This document shows positions 38,522 through 50,868 of a stretch of DNA of 64,000 nt, one piece after another. The position numbers and the translations under genes are program-made. Where the stretch lies: the NCBI GenBank assembly GCA_033064195.1, contig JARBJD010000065.1:186001-250000 (forward strand). The letters are read 5' to 3'. The notes beneath the pieces were generated by a model. It ran no database searches. It had not been told where the DNA came from and saw only the letters and a program-made list of their open reading frames with translations. This DNA comes from Blattamonas nauphoetae. Taxonomy: Eukaryota; Preaxostyla; Oxymonadida. Position 1 is the stretch's first letter; each line of letters starts with the position of its first letter.

Positions 38522-41500
38522 ATGATTTCACTTCTTTCAGCACAATCGTCACTATCTACAATCAAAAACCCTTCTTCGACCAAGAAACAACAGAACAAGG
38601 CTCTTCAAACACTCTGCCAGTTTCTTGACTCTTATTCGATAACTTTAGCACAAACTGAATCAAATAACTCCAATTTACACGTAAATTCTACAAAAAAGTC
38701 TGTTCTCGAAGTGGATTTTGATTTTGAGGATGTGGATGAATACGGATATCCACTTCTCCCAAAAGACATTCAACAACTCTCATCAGTGATCAATTTCGTT
38801 ATATCATACATGAACGCAACATTATTCTCTGGGCTGCAATCATATACCCCAAATTCTCTTTCAGTTTTCGCACAACAGAATGTTGACACGTTTTTCGTCT
38901 GTTTGTCGTTTTTGGCGACAATTGGAACATCGAACGAAATTTCTGTTCCCGAAGCATATAAATGTTTATGTATTCACTTTGTTTGGAGACAGATTTCGTC
39001 ACTCTTTCGTTGTTTTGAGTTCCTCTCTTCGATGAATAAAACTCAACGCCCCCTCTACTCAACGACACTCATACTGGTAACAAATGTGATAAAAACGTTT
39101 CTATCTATTCAACAAACCTTCACCAAACATTCCGAAACGAATTTTCTCAGAGACCACTGCGAAATGGAAACATCACCATCGAATTCCATTTTCTCTGTCA
39201 TGCGACTCTGGAGTCTTCTCTGGAAAACCATCGCAGAGTCTTTCATTGAAGGAGCTTGGAGGATTCATCCACAGCCCAAAGATGGACAAAGTCAAGAGGA
39301 GTCAGATTTTCAGTTTTATGTGGGACGGATTGCTTACTTGACGTCTCTCCTCCAAAACGAACTGGAGACAGCACCAAACCTCCCAACACAGTCGGTCAGT
39401 GGTTACTTGATTTCTCTTCCGTCTCTCCCATTGTTGTGTCTCATCGCTGAACTCGGGAAGCACAATTTAGGAGATGAGAACGAGCCATCATACGCTCAAC
39501 GAGCAATCTCGACACTCGGACAAAATGTCATCCAACCCATTGTTCTCTGCCTTCACACACTTTCTCCAACAAAAGAACAAAACCAACTCAACGCTTCACT
39601 TGCCCTGGCGTTTCTAAATGATCTGGAAGGACACAACGAGGTCGAGGACACACCCGATGCAGTTTCGGAGAGTTTCTTCGCCATGATTGAGTCCCAACCA
39701 CTCTTCGATTCGACGGAGGAAGACGATGTCCCACTCCAAACGATCGATGAGGAGAGAACGCTGGAATTGGGAAGGGACTATTCCGCTCAGGCGAAAGGAG
39801 GCGGAACTGCAGACAACGCAACTCAAAGTGCTGCTGGTGTCTTGGCAACCATCATTTTGAAAGATCCAGCTCGACATCTTCCCCGTCTCTTTCGATTAAT
39901 TGACTCCAAGTCTTCTCTTCAGCAAAGGAGAAACGGCTTGATTGTCTTTGATGAGTTGATAAAGAGAGGAAGTAACGACATTCTCAGTCTTCATTCAAAC
40001 ACAAATCCGACCAAAAATCCGAAAGACGAACAACGTCAGAGTACCTCTGCCTCAAACCTCTTCAACCACATCTTCGTGTTTCTGATCAACCGGCTCTCTG
40101 ATCAAAACCTTTCAATCCGCAGTTCAGTCGCGAGATTCTTCTCAGTTGCAGATCCGATCGAGGTTATCCCTCATCTCTTTCTCCGTCTGAATCACGCTGA
40201 TGAGAGGGTCAGAGATTCGTCGATGAAAGCGCTGAACAGTTGTCTCCACGGTGGGCCCACTAACTCGCAAGAACACCAAAATGTGGGACAGGTTGGTTCT
40301 TCTGAGTTGAATGAGACTGCACGATTGCGAAACTTGCACGATTTTGTAACAGATGCTGAGAAAACAACGAATACATTCGATGAACAGTCTTTTTCACATG
40401 GGCAACTCGCCATCATCGTGTTTCTCGATCAGTGGTTCCACCCAAATCACAGACTGAGCTCAGATCGTTTTATTGTTCCAAACTCTCCAGCTGACATCAA
40501 CCGCCATTCATCGCACCAAATTCCTCAAAGACAGAACGACAACACATCGATTATCACACTTACATTGTCTGGATGGATGAGTGAGATGGGAAACAGCGCA
40601 TGGAAATCACTTTTCGAAGTCATTGAACGAACTCTCATTCCATCGATCGTCGATGGGAAAAATCCGATCAACTCTCACCCAATCGTCTCCCATTTTGGAA
40701 AAGAAGACGTGACTTTGTTCGTTGAATTCATCAAAGTGTTGGTTTCATTTGTTCCACGCACATACCCACAACCATCAACTGATAGAATGAATCTCATGGA
40801 TGTCTGTACTTGTTTCGTGATGCCTCTTCTTCGAAGTCTTCTCTTCACTCTCCATTCTCGGATGGAGACTGAGTTCGATATCCAAGACGCACCGCTTGCA
40901 ATCGTCTTACCTTTGATCCTCCTCACTTTGTTTCCGAGGTCTCTCTCGCTTGCGCTGGAACATCATCCGTCCACTTTCATTTTTGATGGAATGGTTGCAC
41001 TATTTGTATCAATCCTTGCTCCTCAGACATTTGCTGATCGGAGTTCAACTAAGATTCCGAAGGTCTTCACCAAATGCCGAATCAGTTCACCACAAATCAC
41101 ACGTCTTGTAGCTGATCTGTACGGCCGGTTTTCGTCAACATTTCTCATCTCTCCGTCCTCAACATCACTGCCAAATCTCCTCCTCTCTTTTTATGATCCG
41201 AGTTCCACTTCATCAGCAGATCTCGTTCAACGATTAGCCAGTCTCACCACAGTCCGACCTGTCCTTTTGAGCGTATGCCAACTCCTGACTGCCGAAGAAA
41301 CTCAGATCTTTCAGTGGAATGCATCAGTTGTTCAATGTGGGATATCTGAACCTCGACCATCATCTGACGGATTGAAGGATTTGGTGACGTGGCTGATGGG
41401 TGTTGTCGATACCATCGATGGACTTGAGTTTCGATCGTTCACTCCAAAGTTAGGCACTGATCTGCAATTTGTTCGAGTTGGATGCATCGATGCCCTTGCC

Positions 41501-42349
41501 TTACTTGTGAATCTCTCCATCCCAGAATCTCTCCACTCGCAAAACAGGAGAATTCAACTCATTGAAATCTCGAATGACCATCCAACTCTCTCAAACGACA
41601 AGCATCACATGGACAAGTCTGATCTTTTCGCGATTTTTCGATCGATGTTTGAACAAACTCTGTCGAAGTTAAATGTTGTCAGTGATTCTTCAGTCCCCTG
41701 TTCGGAATTGTCTCTGTCATTGTCCCACAACAGAGTTCAGTCCACACTCAACATTTTGAACCGATCAGCGACTCTTCCTCATCAATCCGCCCCAAGTTTC
41801 AACTACCTCTTTTCGTGGCACTTTTCGACACTGTTGGCCTCGGCACAAAATCGTTCTCTATGCATCTGCACCAGAACCAATGCAACTCAATGTCTTGTCT
41901 CGTTCTCAAAACGATTTCTGCCTAATGCTCAGCCACCGATTGCATCTCTTTTCACACAAGCCTTTGATACTTACGTGAGAGATCTCGTAGCGATGACCAT
42001 CAATCTTCTGAGAGACGCAAACGAAATCAGTCGTTGCTCAATCAATCCCAATCCCTCCAAAATATCACTCAAAACATGTGCTATTCAACTTGCAGGGATT
42101 ATATTCTTGACTGGATCGTTCAAAGAAGAAAAACCAATTGTCGAATCAAGTTTTCTTCCAAAGAAGGAGGAAATAATCCTTCCTTTCCAGAAAACTGAGA
42201 AAGAAGATGATGTTATTGTGGTCTACGGTGAACTTGTTCTCAAGATACGTGATGCTCTTGTTTATATGACTAAAATAGAGACTGACACATCACTCATTTC
42301 TTCTGCAAATCAGCTGCTGCAATCATCAGGACTCCTCGACACAATCTAA
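38522..42349 (+). CDS. HEAT-repeat protein, 1275 residues
   Basis: A single exon from ATG 38522 (MISLLSAQSSLSTIKN) to TAA. The frame extends slightly upstream only through a TTG. The protein is Leu/Ser-rich and helical throughout. The clearest HEAT units are around residues 515-575: RLSDQNLSIRSSVARFFSV, then DPIEVIPHLFLRLNHADERV and RDSSMKALNSCLHG. An acidic, Asp/Glu-rich break lies near residues 395-430. HEAT arrays act as scaffolds in transport, chromosome or translation machinery. The sequence shows no enzymatic motif and I cannot assign an orthologue. It lies 135 bp upstream of a giant gene on the same strand. Confidence 0.7.
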   Translation: MISLLSAQSSLSTIKNPSSTKKQQNKALQTLCQFLDSYSITLAQTESNNSNLHVNSTKKSVLEVDFDFEDVDEYGYPLLPKDIQQLSSVINFVISYMNATLFSGLQSYTPNSLSVFAQQNVDTFFVCLSFLATIGTSNEISVPEAYKCLCIHFVWRQISSLFRCFEFLSSMNKTQRPLYSTTLILVTNVIKTFLSIQQTFTKHSETNFLRDHCEMETSPSNSIFSVMRLWSLLWKTIAESFIEGAWRIHPQPKDGQSQEESDFQFYVGRIAYLTSLLQNELETAPNLPTQSVSGYLISLPSLPLLCLIAELGKHNLGDENEPSYAQRAISTLGQNVIQPIVLCLHTLSPTKEQNQLNASLALAFLNDLEGHNEVEDTPDAVSESFFAMIESQPLFDSTEEDDVPLQTIDEERTLELGRDYSAQAKGGGTADNATQSAAGVLATIILKDPARHLPRLFRLIDSKSSLQQRRNGLIVFDELIKRGSNDILSLHSNTNPTKNPKDEQRQSTSASNLFNHIFVFLINRLSDQNLSIRSSVARFFSVADPIEVIPHLFLRLNHADERVRDSSMKALNSCLHGGPTNSQEHQNVGQVGSSELNETARLRNLHDFVTDAEKTTNTFDEQSFSHGQLAIIVFLDQWFHPNHRLSSDRFIVPNSPADINRHSSHQIPQRQNDNTSIITLTLSGWMSEMGNSAWKSLFEVIERTLIPSIVDGKNPINSHPIVSHFGKEDVTLFVEFIKVLVSFVPRTYPQPSTDRMNLMDVCTCFVMPLLRSLLFTLHSRMETEFDIQDAPLAIVLPLILLTLFPRSLSLALEHHPSTFIFDGMVALFVSILAPQTFADRSSTKIPKVFTKCRISSPQITRLVADLYGRFSSTFLISPSSTSLPNLLLSFYDPSSTSSADLVQRLASLTTVRPVLLSVCQLLTAEETQIFQWNASVVQCGISEPRPSSDGLKDLVTWLMGVVDTIDGLEFRSFTPKLGTDLQFVRVGCIDALALLVNLSIPESLHSQNRRIQLIEISNDHPTLSNDKHHMDKSDLFAIFRSMFEQTLSKLNVVSDSSVPCSELSLSLSHNRVQSTLNILNRSATLPHQSAPSFNYLFSWHFSTLLASAQNRSLCICTRTNATQCLVSFSKRFLPNAQPPIASLFTQAFDTYVRDLVAMTINLLRDANEISRCSINPNPSKISLKTCAIQLAGIIFLTGSFKEEKPIVESSFLPKKEEIILPFQKTEKEDDVIVVYGELVLKIRDALVYMTKIETDTSLISSANQLLQSSGLLDTI

Positions 42350-42484
42350 CCATGATAAAATCATGTAAATCATTTTAATCCATAATGAAGGGAACATTAC
42401 ATTTTCTACAAGTCTTTTACCCCATTAGAGAGAGATTTTGAACATTTCTCGTGCTGATATCCGTAACTTTTCTTTTTTCATGAA

Positions 42485-45400
42485 ATGACTCAAACTTCTG
42501 TTGAACATGTTAAAGGACAAAACCGAGAACCATGGAAAACAAGAATCATTTCAGCTTGTCAGAAGACAGATAAAACCATGTTTGCATGCATCCTTGACCT
42601 CTGGAAAGAAGTTGAAACTGGTTTGTTCTGTTTCTTCGTTAATTATTCTTATTCCATATAGAAAATCACTTTGAGGAATTATGCCAAACTGTTGTACTCG
42701 AAAAGCTTGTGAATATATTGTCTACTTCGACACAGACTATCACAACTGGTGTTTTATGTATTCTCACAAGCATCTGCTTCTCAGGTTTGATACAGTCTTT
42801 ATTTTAAAGTATTGTCCCAAGCTCCCGATAGTTTATCGAACTTTCGTGGTACTGGGGTCTTTTCAGAGCTTCTCTTCCTTCTTGTGAACTCAGGTTTTCT
42901 TTACAGTTTTTTCTTCATTGTACAATAGATTCACGAAGGATATTTGAGTATACAGCATATCTGAGTTGCATATTACTCAATTGTTCCAAATTGGAAAGCG
43001 AAGATGATTTTTCTAATCTGAAAACTCAACTCATCTCAAAACTTGTCATTCCTCCCTCGCACTCGACTCAAATTCTGTATTCCGCACTGTGTACCTTCCA
43101 AATTGTCCATAAAAATGAACTTTCTCCGCAAATTATCTCGGAATATCAAACAAATTCCACTGAAACCGACACTCAATTGTCCTGGAAACTCTCTTTTCGG
43201 CACAAAACCATGCTAGAGAAAATGATACAAGGAGAAGACGACCACTACATTGAAACTGAAGACGAAGTGGATTCCAGTCCGGAAAGTTCGTCAGAGGACC
43301 TTCCTCCAATCGATGTTTCAAGTGATGAGGAAGTCCCAAGAGAAGATTCAGCCTCTCCAAATCTCACACTCGCACAACTGGCTGAAAAACTTGCCAAGCC
43401 GAAGGCTGTTTTCACTGGCGAAGATTTGGATTCTCAAACACTCTCATCGCATCGTCCGAAGAAAGGAAGGGTGTTCGATTCATCTCGAGACACACTTCAA
43501 CAGATTCTCAAACGAAAGCCACGGACTTTGAGGGATTCGACGACCAACACCCTCAACCAGTCTCAGAGATCAACGTCATCGTCTCTATGGAATAGTTCAA
43601 TCATCAAGCCGAAGGCAGTTGCACCATCGTCATCAACTCCGCCTCTCGTCCCCTTTGTCCCCTCAACCCAATCGAAGACACCCGACCTTCTCGAGTTTCA
43701 GGAGTTTGACAACACCAATCTACGGTCTCTCCACGTCGAAATTCATGAGCTTAAGAGAAAGTTGCGGTCCTCAGAGGGAGAAAAAGAGGCTCTTCAGGAA
43801 CAACTGGAAGATTTCGATCGATGCAACGAACAACTCAATCAGGCGAATGATCGAATCAAGAAACTCCTAGAAACTAATGCTCAACTCCAATTTATGCAAA
43901 AAGAGGACACTTTTCGTTCATTTTCTGGCCTTGCGAGTCTTGATGACCGACAGACCACACGTTCACTGGGGAGCGGAGAGAGTATCGTTGTCCCAAGCAC
44001 TTTTCGTGAGACGATGAAAATGATGGAAGAAGATCTCACACGCCTCATGATTAGTCGCCGCGAAAATGAAGAACTCATCTCAGAACTCCGAGAAGATCAC
44101 GAGACAATTCAACGAGACAAAGAGGAGCTCTCTAGACTCGTTTCCGACATCTCAAATCAGAACACACAGCTGGCTTCATCGGCTCTGAACCAGAAAGATG
44201 AAGTTGCGAAGGTGATCTCCGAGTTACAGGCAAATAAGAGAGAGTTGTACATCACAAAGCGGAAGAACGAAGATCTTGAGGGAGAGCTCCTCACTCTCCA
44301 ACAAGAACTGAATGAAGTCAAACAATCCAACACGAGACGTGGATTGTCAGTTGATTCAGAAGCCCTCTACATTCGAGTGAGAACGATTGGAGAAGAACTC
44401 GATCTCGAACGAAGACGGAAAGAGGAAGAGCATGTCAAAGCCCAAATTTTGGAGGAAGAACTCAGATCGGCTCGAGAAGAGCAGATGAAACAGAAGGAGA
44501 CTGTTCATCTTCTCTCTCACGCAATCCATCGGATCGCTGAACAATTTCAATTCGATGGCGATGAATTCGGAAAACGTGGGGTTGGGAGAGTAACAAAGGA
44601 TCTCACAGTGTTTGATTCATCAACATTCCAATTGGATGCTCTGAGTGAAGTTGAAGAACAGAAACTCCGACTTCTCTTTTCCGATGACCTTGACCAAATC
44701 ATCGATGGAATGAACGCGATGACCACCCGAAGACAGACATCGCAGATGGATTGTGTTACGCTCAGTTCGACTTTTCCAGACTTTCTAGCGATCTTTTCAA
44801 GTCAACTTGCCGTTGTGAACGAGGTTCAATCACTCAGATCATCAATAGAGGCACGTGATCGTTCAGATGAGACCACATTTGCAGAAATCAAGACAAAAAC
44901 AGCCAGATTGGAGGGAAGATCACTTGCAGCCACTGCAGAAAAGGAAATGTTAGAAAAGAAAATTAAGAAGATGGAGACAGAATACACTACAACAATCATC
45001 GCCCTCCAACGAGAAAGAGATGCTCTCCTCCAGTCTGAGACAGAATTGAAAGTGAAGTTGGAGAATAGGGAGACTGCATCGAACAAACGAGAACAGCACC
45101 TTTCAACAATCCGGAAACAGTTATCCGAGCGAGAAGTCGAGCTTGAATTAACGTCTGATGAACTATCAACCACAAAGAAAGATTTGGCCCAGCTTCGGTC
45201 AAAGTGTAATGCCTTGGAAGAGCAACTGTCTGAAAAAGATGCTCACCTTGAACTCATCAGACGGAATACTAAAACTGATACTCACGACAAAATGACTGAA
45301 AAACGGGAGAGAAAGCTCAAGGAGCGGGAAGAACAGATTCTTCAAGCTGAAGAAGCTCTCCGCCGAAAGGAAAAAGAAATGGAGACGATGGAAAATGAAC

Positions 45401-48400
45401 TGCAGATGATGATTCAATCAACTCAAGCCGACATCGATCGACCTCAATTCAAACGACGAGCGAAGACTGAAAGGGTCAGAGAAAAAGACTCAGCCCCGTT
45501 CCATTCACTTCAGCCAGTGTCTCCGCTTCCTCCCATCTCCGACCTTCGAATCATCCTCGATCGTTTGTCAACAGACTCAACAGTGCTTAATTCTGCGTCA
45601 CCTTCGGTTCGCGAAAAGACCTTGCATCGAATTCACGAAGACTTGTCGACTCTGATTCTTATTCTGTGGGATGACCTAAAGACCCTCGATGTCGATCAGG
45701 GTCAGTTTCGTTCATCACTGAGTCGACCGTCTAACTTAACAGTTCGTCTCTGTCAACTCCTCCCATCTCTCCATTCTCTGTCACAATGCTCTGATCCAAT
45801 CCCGGGAACAACTATCTGTGAAATGATCCTCCTCGCTTCAATCTTCATCTCTGTTCTCGAAGAAACTCCTCTTTTCGAGAACCTCCCCCGTTTCTGTCCA
45901 AATGGTATCAAACAACTGGAAGGAGGATATTTCTTTGATTGCCTGTCGGATCTTTTCTCTTCAGCCGAGGAAACAATCGACACAGAATCCTTCGATTCCA
46001 TCATCTCTTTCATGAGCCTCATCGAAATCCTTGAGGACACTCCAAGTGTTACTTTGCTGGGCTTCCTAATTTCACAGTTCGCCATTTTCTCAATCCAACT
46101 TGAGAAAGATCGACACAAGTCTCGCAAGTCAGGAAAATCACCGAACCCTGTCCAATCATCTCCAGTTGACTTTTCTTTCGATGTAACTTTCAAAGACAGT
46201 GTTAGAACGAAAGCAATATCACTTTTGGGGAAGGGTCTGGTCCCGTCGTATGCTTCAACGAAGAAACACCAACCACTGGAGAGTGGATACTCACCTACTC
46301 AACAGCTTCTGAGTTATTTTGGGCTGATTATCTTGGATGTTCTCTCGTTTTCTCCAGCATTCGTCACCTCAACGGCGTCAACAACCATCGAACTTGTGAT
46401 TGGCTCTCTGTCTTTTGTTGAAGCACCACACATTCTCGACCATGCAACTTCCTTCCTCTCACGATTGATCCGTCAATCAACAACTGATGTCAATAAAATC
46501 CTGTTAATGGAAAATGGATGCCTTACGAAGATATCATCAATCATCAGAATAGTTTCGACAGTCAGCCAGGGATTGTTGACAGAAACACCGAAGATCGGGA
46601 CTTCATTCTTCGAAGTTCCAAGCACCTTCCCGCAACAACTTCGAATATCGATGCAATCAATGTTAATATTCTTGTCATGTCTCGAACCAAGGTCCTTTCC
46701 ATCCATCAGATCATCAAACACAGATGTGGCAATCGTGACTCTCCTAAAAGCTATAGTTGACAATGTCTCGCCACGAGATCGACAAGGACTCACACCCACA
46801 CCCAGAATAGGACAAGTTGGGGCTTCATTGATCGGATTCTATCAGTACACACTCTCATCGATCGAATTGCTCCTCACTTTCCCACCGATCGCTCAATCTG
46901 TCCTGGAGGAGTGCCGACTCATCCAAATTGTTCTTTCAATCGACGAGATTCGGATTCACAAGTCCCTGAGAGAGAAGACACTGCTCATCTTCGAACAAGT
47001 GATGAATGATTTTTCTCTCTCTACACGATCAAATCTTCCTCTCTCCTTAGTTTCAGGTCACATGTTCATCGATGACAGCAACACCATTACTTCATTTGTA
47101 GCCTTGATCAAGGAGTTCTCACCACAGAATAAGTACCTCTCCCGTGCTCTGGATGTTCTCGTTAAGATTCTCATTACACGAATAGTTAAAACTCAGAAAT
47201 CTATCTCGTCTACGAATCAGAACCAGGAACATGAGACCAATGTTCAACTCTCGACTTTCATTTTCTCGGAAATATCCGTGTTGGTGGACTCCCTCCAACA
47301 AAGAACTCAAGACACTGACATATCCGGACTCATTGATTCTCTGGACCTTGCACTGGCTGCACTCACGTGTTTTGCGTCCCCATCTCTCTCTCGAAAGATA
47401 TTTCCAGAGTATCATCACTCCCTCCTTCTAAATAATCCAGACGAACCATCATTTGAAATGTATCAGTCCATCCCATTGATGAAATTCGATGAAGTCTTTT
47501 TGCTGGCTTCTACCGAACAGGATGATTCACAGGACAAACATTTCTGGACACCGCAAACTGTAGCAACAATCGTCGTTGATGTCCTTTCAGTGCTCATTTC
47601 CATTATTCATCCTCTCTCGGAGCAAACAGGCAGGACAAATGATGACGATACAGACAATTTTATTCACACTACACCTTCCGAGGCTCTCTCGAAGGCGTTT
47701 CACGCCATCGTGTCTCTCATATCTATCCACCAGACAACTCGATCATCTGGATTTGCGTCATCATTGATCTCGACACTTCTTTCCAATTCTTCATCAATTC
47801 CACGCCACACCCTTCCACGGGGACAGCAATCAATCATGTTTTCAAATGTCTTCAAGACAATTACCACGCTGAAGCCTTCATTGGCAAAAGGAACACCACA
47901 GAATTCTGCCTCTATTGAAGCGATTCTGTTTGTTGCATCAACGGCATTGACTCAAAAGGATTATTCTCTTGCCCTTTCTTGTTTATCATGCCTTGTCGCC
48001 CTCATGGAACACAAATCCTCAGATCCTACGCTTGAACAGCAATCATACATGAATGCTTTCCTCTCTCCTCCACTTCTTCGCGCGTTATTTCAATTTCTCC
48101 ATCTTCCCATCGCTTCTTCATCTCCATCTCCAACGCAGGTCTCGATGAAACAACACCTCAATATTGAAGTAGTTGACAAAGGAGAAACAATCACCCAGCT
48201 CTTCTCTTTTGAAGCTGCCACCATTCTGACAAACCTCCTTCGGCACCTCCAAAATGTGTTGACAAACCCAACTCCATCACCAATCCCTCAGCTCAGCGCA
48301 ATCTCAGCTATCCATCAATTCGGCGCGATCGCCAAAGAATTGCTGTATTATATTTCAAAACAATCGACACCGCTCACTTGCTCTTGTAAGGGTGGACCTC

Positions 48401-50721
48401 AGCATCATCACTACTCTGAGGAGCATGCTTTGAGTCTTCTCACCATCACGAATAGTTCTCCCATCCTCATCTGTCCTATCAGTCTCCACGAACAGTCAAT
48501 TCGGATGATTGTTGCTGAGTTCGCGCACCTCATTCGAAATCCACTCCTCCTATCGGCGGTTTTTTCTTCAACATTCACCGATTCATCGATCCTCTCATCG
48601 TTTACGGTGACACTTCGATCTCCAACACGACCAACTTCACACTCTCAGGACGTCAATCACAAATTGTTCAAACCAGATTCTGTGACATTCCCACTTGCGT
48701 TGTCGTTGTTCTCACATGTTGATCCATCCGCCTTCATCATGACTCAATACCTCGACTTCATAACCGTTTCATTCAAAACAAACAAAGCCCTGATGAAGGT
48801 GGCCGTGGATAATCGCTTCTTCTCCGAATCATGCCTCACCTTCATCAGAAAATGCATCGATTCAAAGTCATATCAACATGCACATTCAATCATGTTGTGC
48901 CTCAAACGAGCTCTCCAGAATGAGAAATCTCTGTCATCGATTTTAGCAGTTGAGAATGAACACGTTCAGGATTCAATTCGTCATCGCAGACTCACCCCCG
49001 ACACAATCATCGCAACTCTCCATTTGTTGATCTCAAACCTTCTCAATTCGCAGACAAAACCATCAATTCAGCTATTGACACTTCAACACACGGTTCTCAC
49101 CTGCTTGCTGTCTTTGTTCTCTTCATCCATTCAATGTACCTATGCTGTTCAGACATCACTTCTCCAAACGATCCTCATTGGATGCTCCTCGATGAGCAAG
49201 TTCATAACCAACGGAATTCCATCCCTTTTTTCCATCACCGATTCGTCTGGAAAACCGTTCCAGTTTTCTTCATCGGATCGAAGCCAATCCAGAGATTATG
49301 CCACGGCGGCCACAAGTTTAGATTATCTCGCACTTCCTCACCCACTCGTCGTCATTTTCAACCAACCATCACATTCTGAACTGATTCGGAACTATCAGAA
49401 CGATCCATTTGCCAAAATCGATGACAAGTTTGTGTTTTCTAAGGAAAAGCAAGCTTTTGAGGAGTGCGAACTCTTCTGTCGGATTTGGCAAGGTTTCATT
49501 AGTGTATGTTCATGTTTATGCAGCGATGCTGATGCAACAACAATCTTCCTGAACAATGATGGTGTGAAACTTCTTCGAAGTTACCTGTTTGTTCGAACTG
49601 TTCTCAAACGATTCCTCGAGCTGAATGGGTACACATCGTTTTCATCACAACCAGACATCCATAAAGATACAAGTCAAAACATGGACAACATTCAACGAAC
49701 TCAAGAACTCGATTCGCATTCGATATATTCATTCGAATCGTCAACACTCTTCGTCATTTCAAGAATCTCCAGAAATGCGGAAGGTTTAGTTGCGATTGTC
49801 GAGAATGGTCTGCACATCTTTGCTGGAAGCCTGCTTCAAAAATCTCTCCTTGCTCTTCATCGACCAGAACAGTCCCATTCACCGAACAATATCCCGACAC
49901 ATTGTCTCGGAGCTCTCACCGACTTCTACTATTCACTTCTCCCACTTCTCGACTTCTCGAAAGTCCAAGAGAAGAAATCCAGAAAAAGCTCTCGGGTCTT
50001 TACGGCTGAGATGTATGGAGCCGTCCTCGTTGATCTGGTGGTTTTTAAACATCTGAATGCTTTGATCAGGCTCGTTATTCGAAAGCTTCAGTTTGAAAAA
50101 GTCAAACAAGAAAGTGAATTGGATGATGATGAAGTTGTGCTCTCAAGTGGGCAAGTTGCAGACATTATGAACGAGAGTTTTCTCCTCCAATTCGTGAAAT
50201 TCATCTCTCGATGGATCGAGGCTGAACAATCAGACATCTTGTCATCATATCAACCTGTCATCCAAATTCCTTCGATTGTCGCATTCTTTGATTCACGAAG
50301 TGCTCCAAATGTACCACCACACATCACTGGATCATCGATTCCATACACAAACATGTATTATGTCTTCTCAAGCATCATTTCTCAAACCACACTCTCAACA
50401 ACTCTCAGGCAACAGGCAAAAGCCATTCTGAAAAAGATTGATGTAATTCTCTCGTCAATTGAAAAATTGGATGATGAGAACTACAATTCCCTCTTCGAAC
50501 CTTCGACCTTCTCTGGTATTTCTGCTGCTGCCCGAAAAATCGGGAGAGAACATGAAAATGAAATCGATCTTGATGAACTTGACTGGGAAACTGACGATCA
50601 GAGTGCATCTCAATCGTCAGAAGAGTCTTATTCTGATTCCGAGTCTTCCATTCAATCAAGCTCTCTCACATCATCCTATTCTTCCAATGAATCTGTCCCA
50701 TCTCAGGAGAGTGGCGGATGA
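42485..50721 (+). CDS. Giant ARM/coiled-coil/HEAT protein, 2711 residues
   Basis: Three small 5' exons (42485-42620, 42662-42784, 42810-42893) join a 7.8-kb exon (42929-50721). The introns are 41, 25 and 35 nt, and the total of 8136 nt is in frame. The start is MTQTSVEHVKGQNREPWK. The N-terminal exons encode helical ARM-like units (DLWKEVETENHFEELCQTVV, LEKLVNILSTSTQTITTGVL). An acidic linker follows (about residues 195-225), then a long coiled coil at about 380-945 (LKRKLRSSEGEKEALQEQLE, REREEQILQAEEALRRKEKE-like heptads). The next 1600 residues are HEAT/ARM-like helices. A short Cys/His cluster (LTCSCKGGPQHHHYSEEH) lies near residue 1930. The last 60 residues are acidic and Ser-rich. No known family is evident. 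The architecture suggests a cytoskeletal or centrosomal scaffold (inference). Confidence 0.75.
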
Positions 50722-50868
50722 AAACCAATCACCCGACTCTGCTTTCTTTTTTGACTCTTCTTCATTGCTCTTCATTCTTCTTCATTTCATGTTAAACTCG
50801 AGAATTGAGATCATTGAAACGAAGAAATGCGAGCCGAAAAATGAATAACTATAATAAAAAATGATAAA

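Noticed and set aside
50459-50848. Plus ORF running past the end of the giant gene
   Set aside because: Shifted frame over Ser/Glu-rich codons with no motif. The giant protein ends naturally at TGA 50721.
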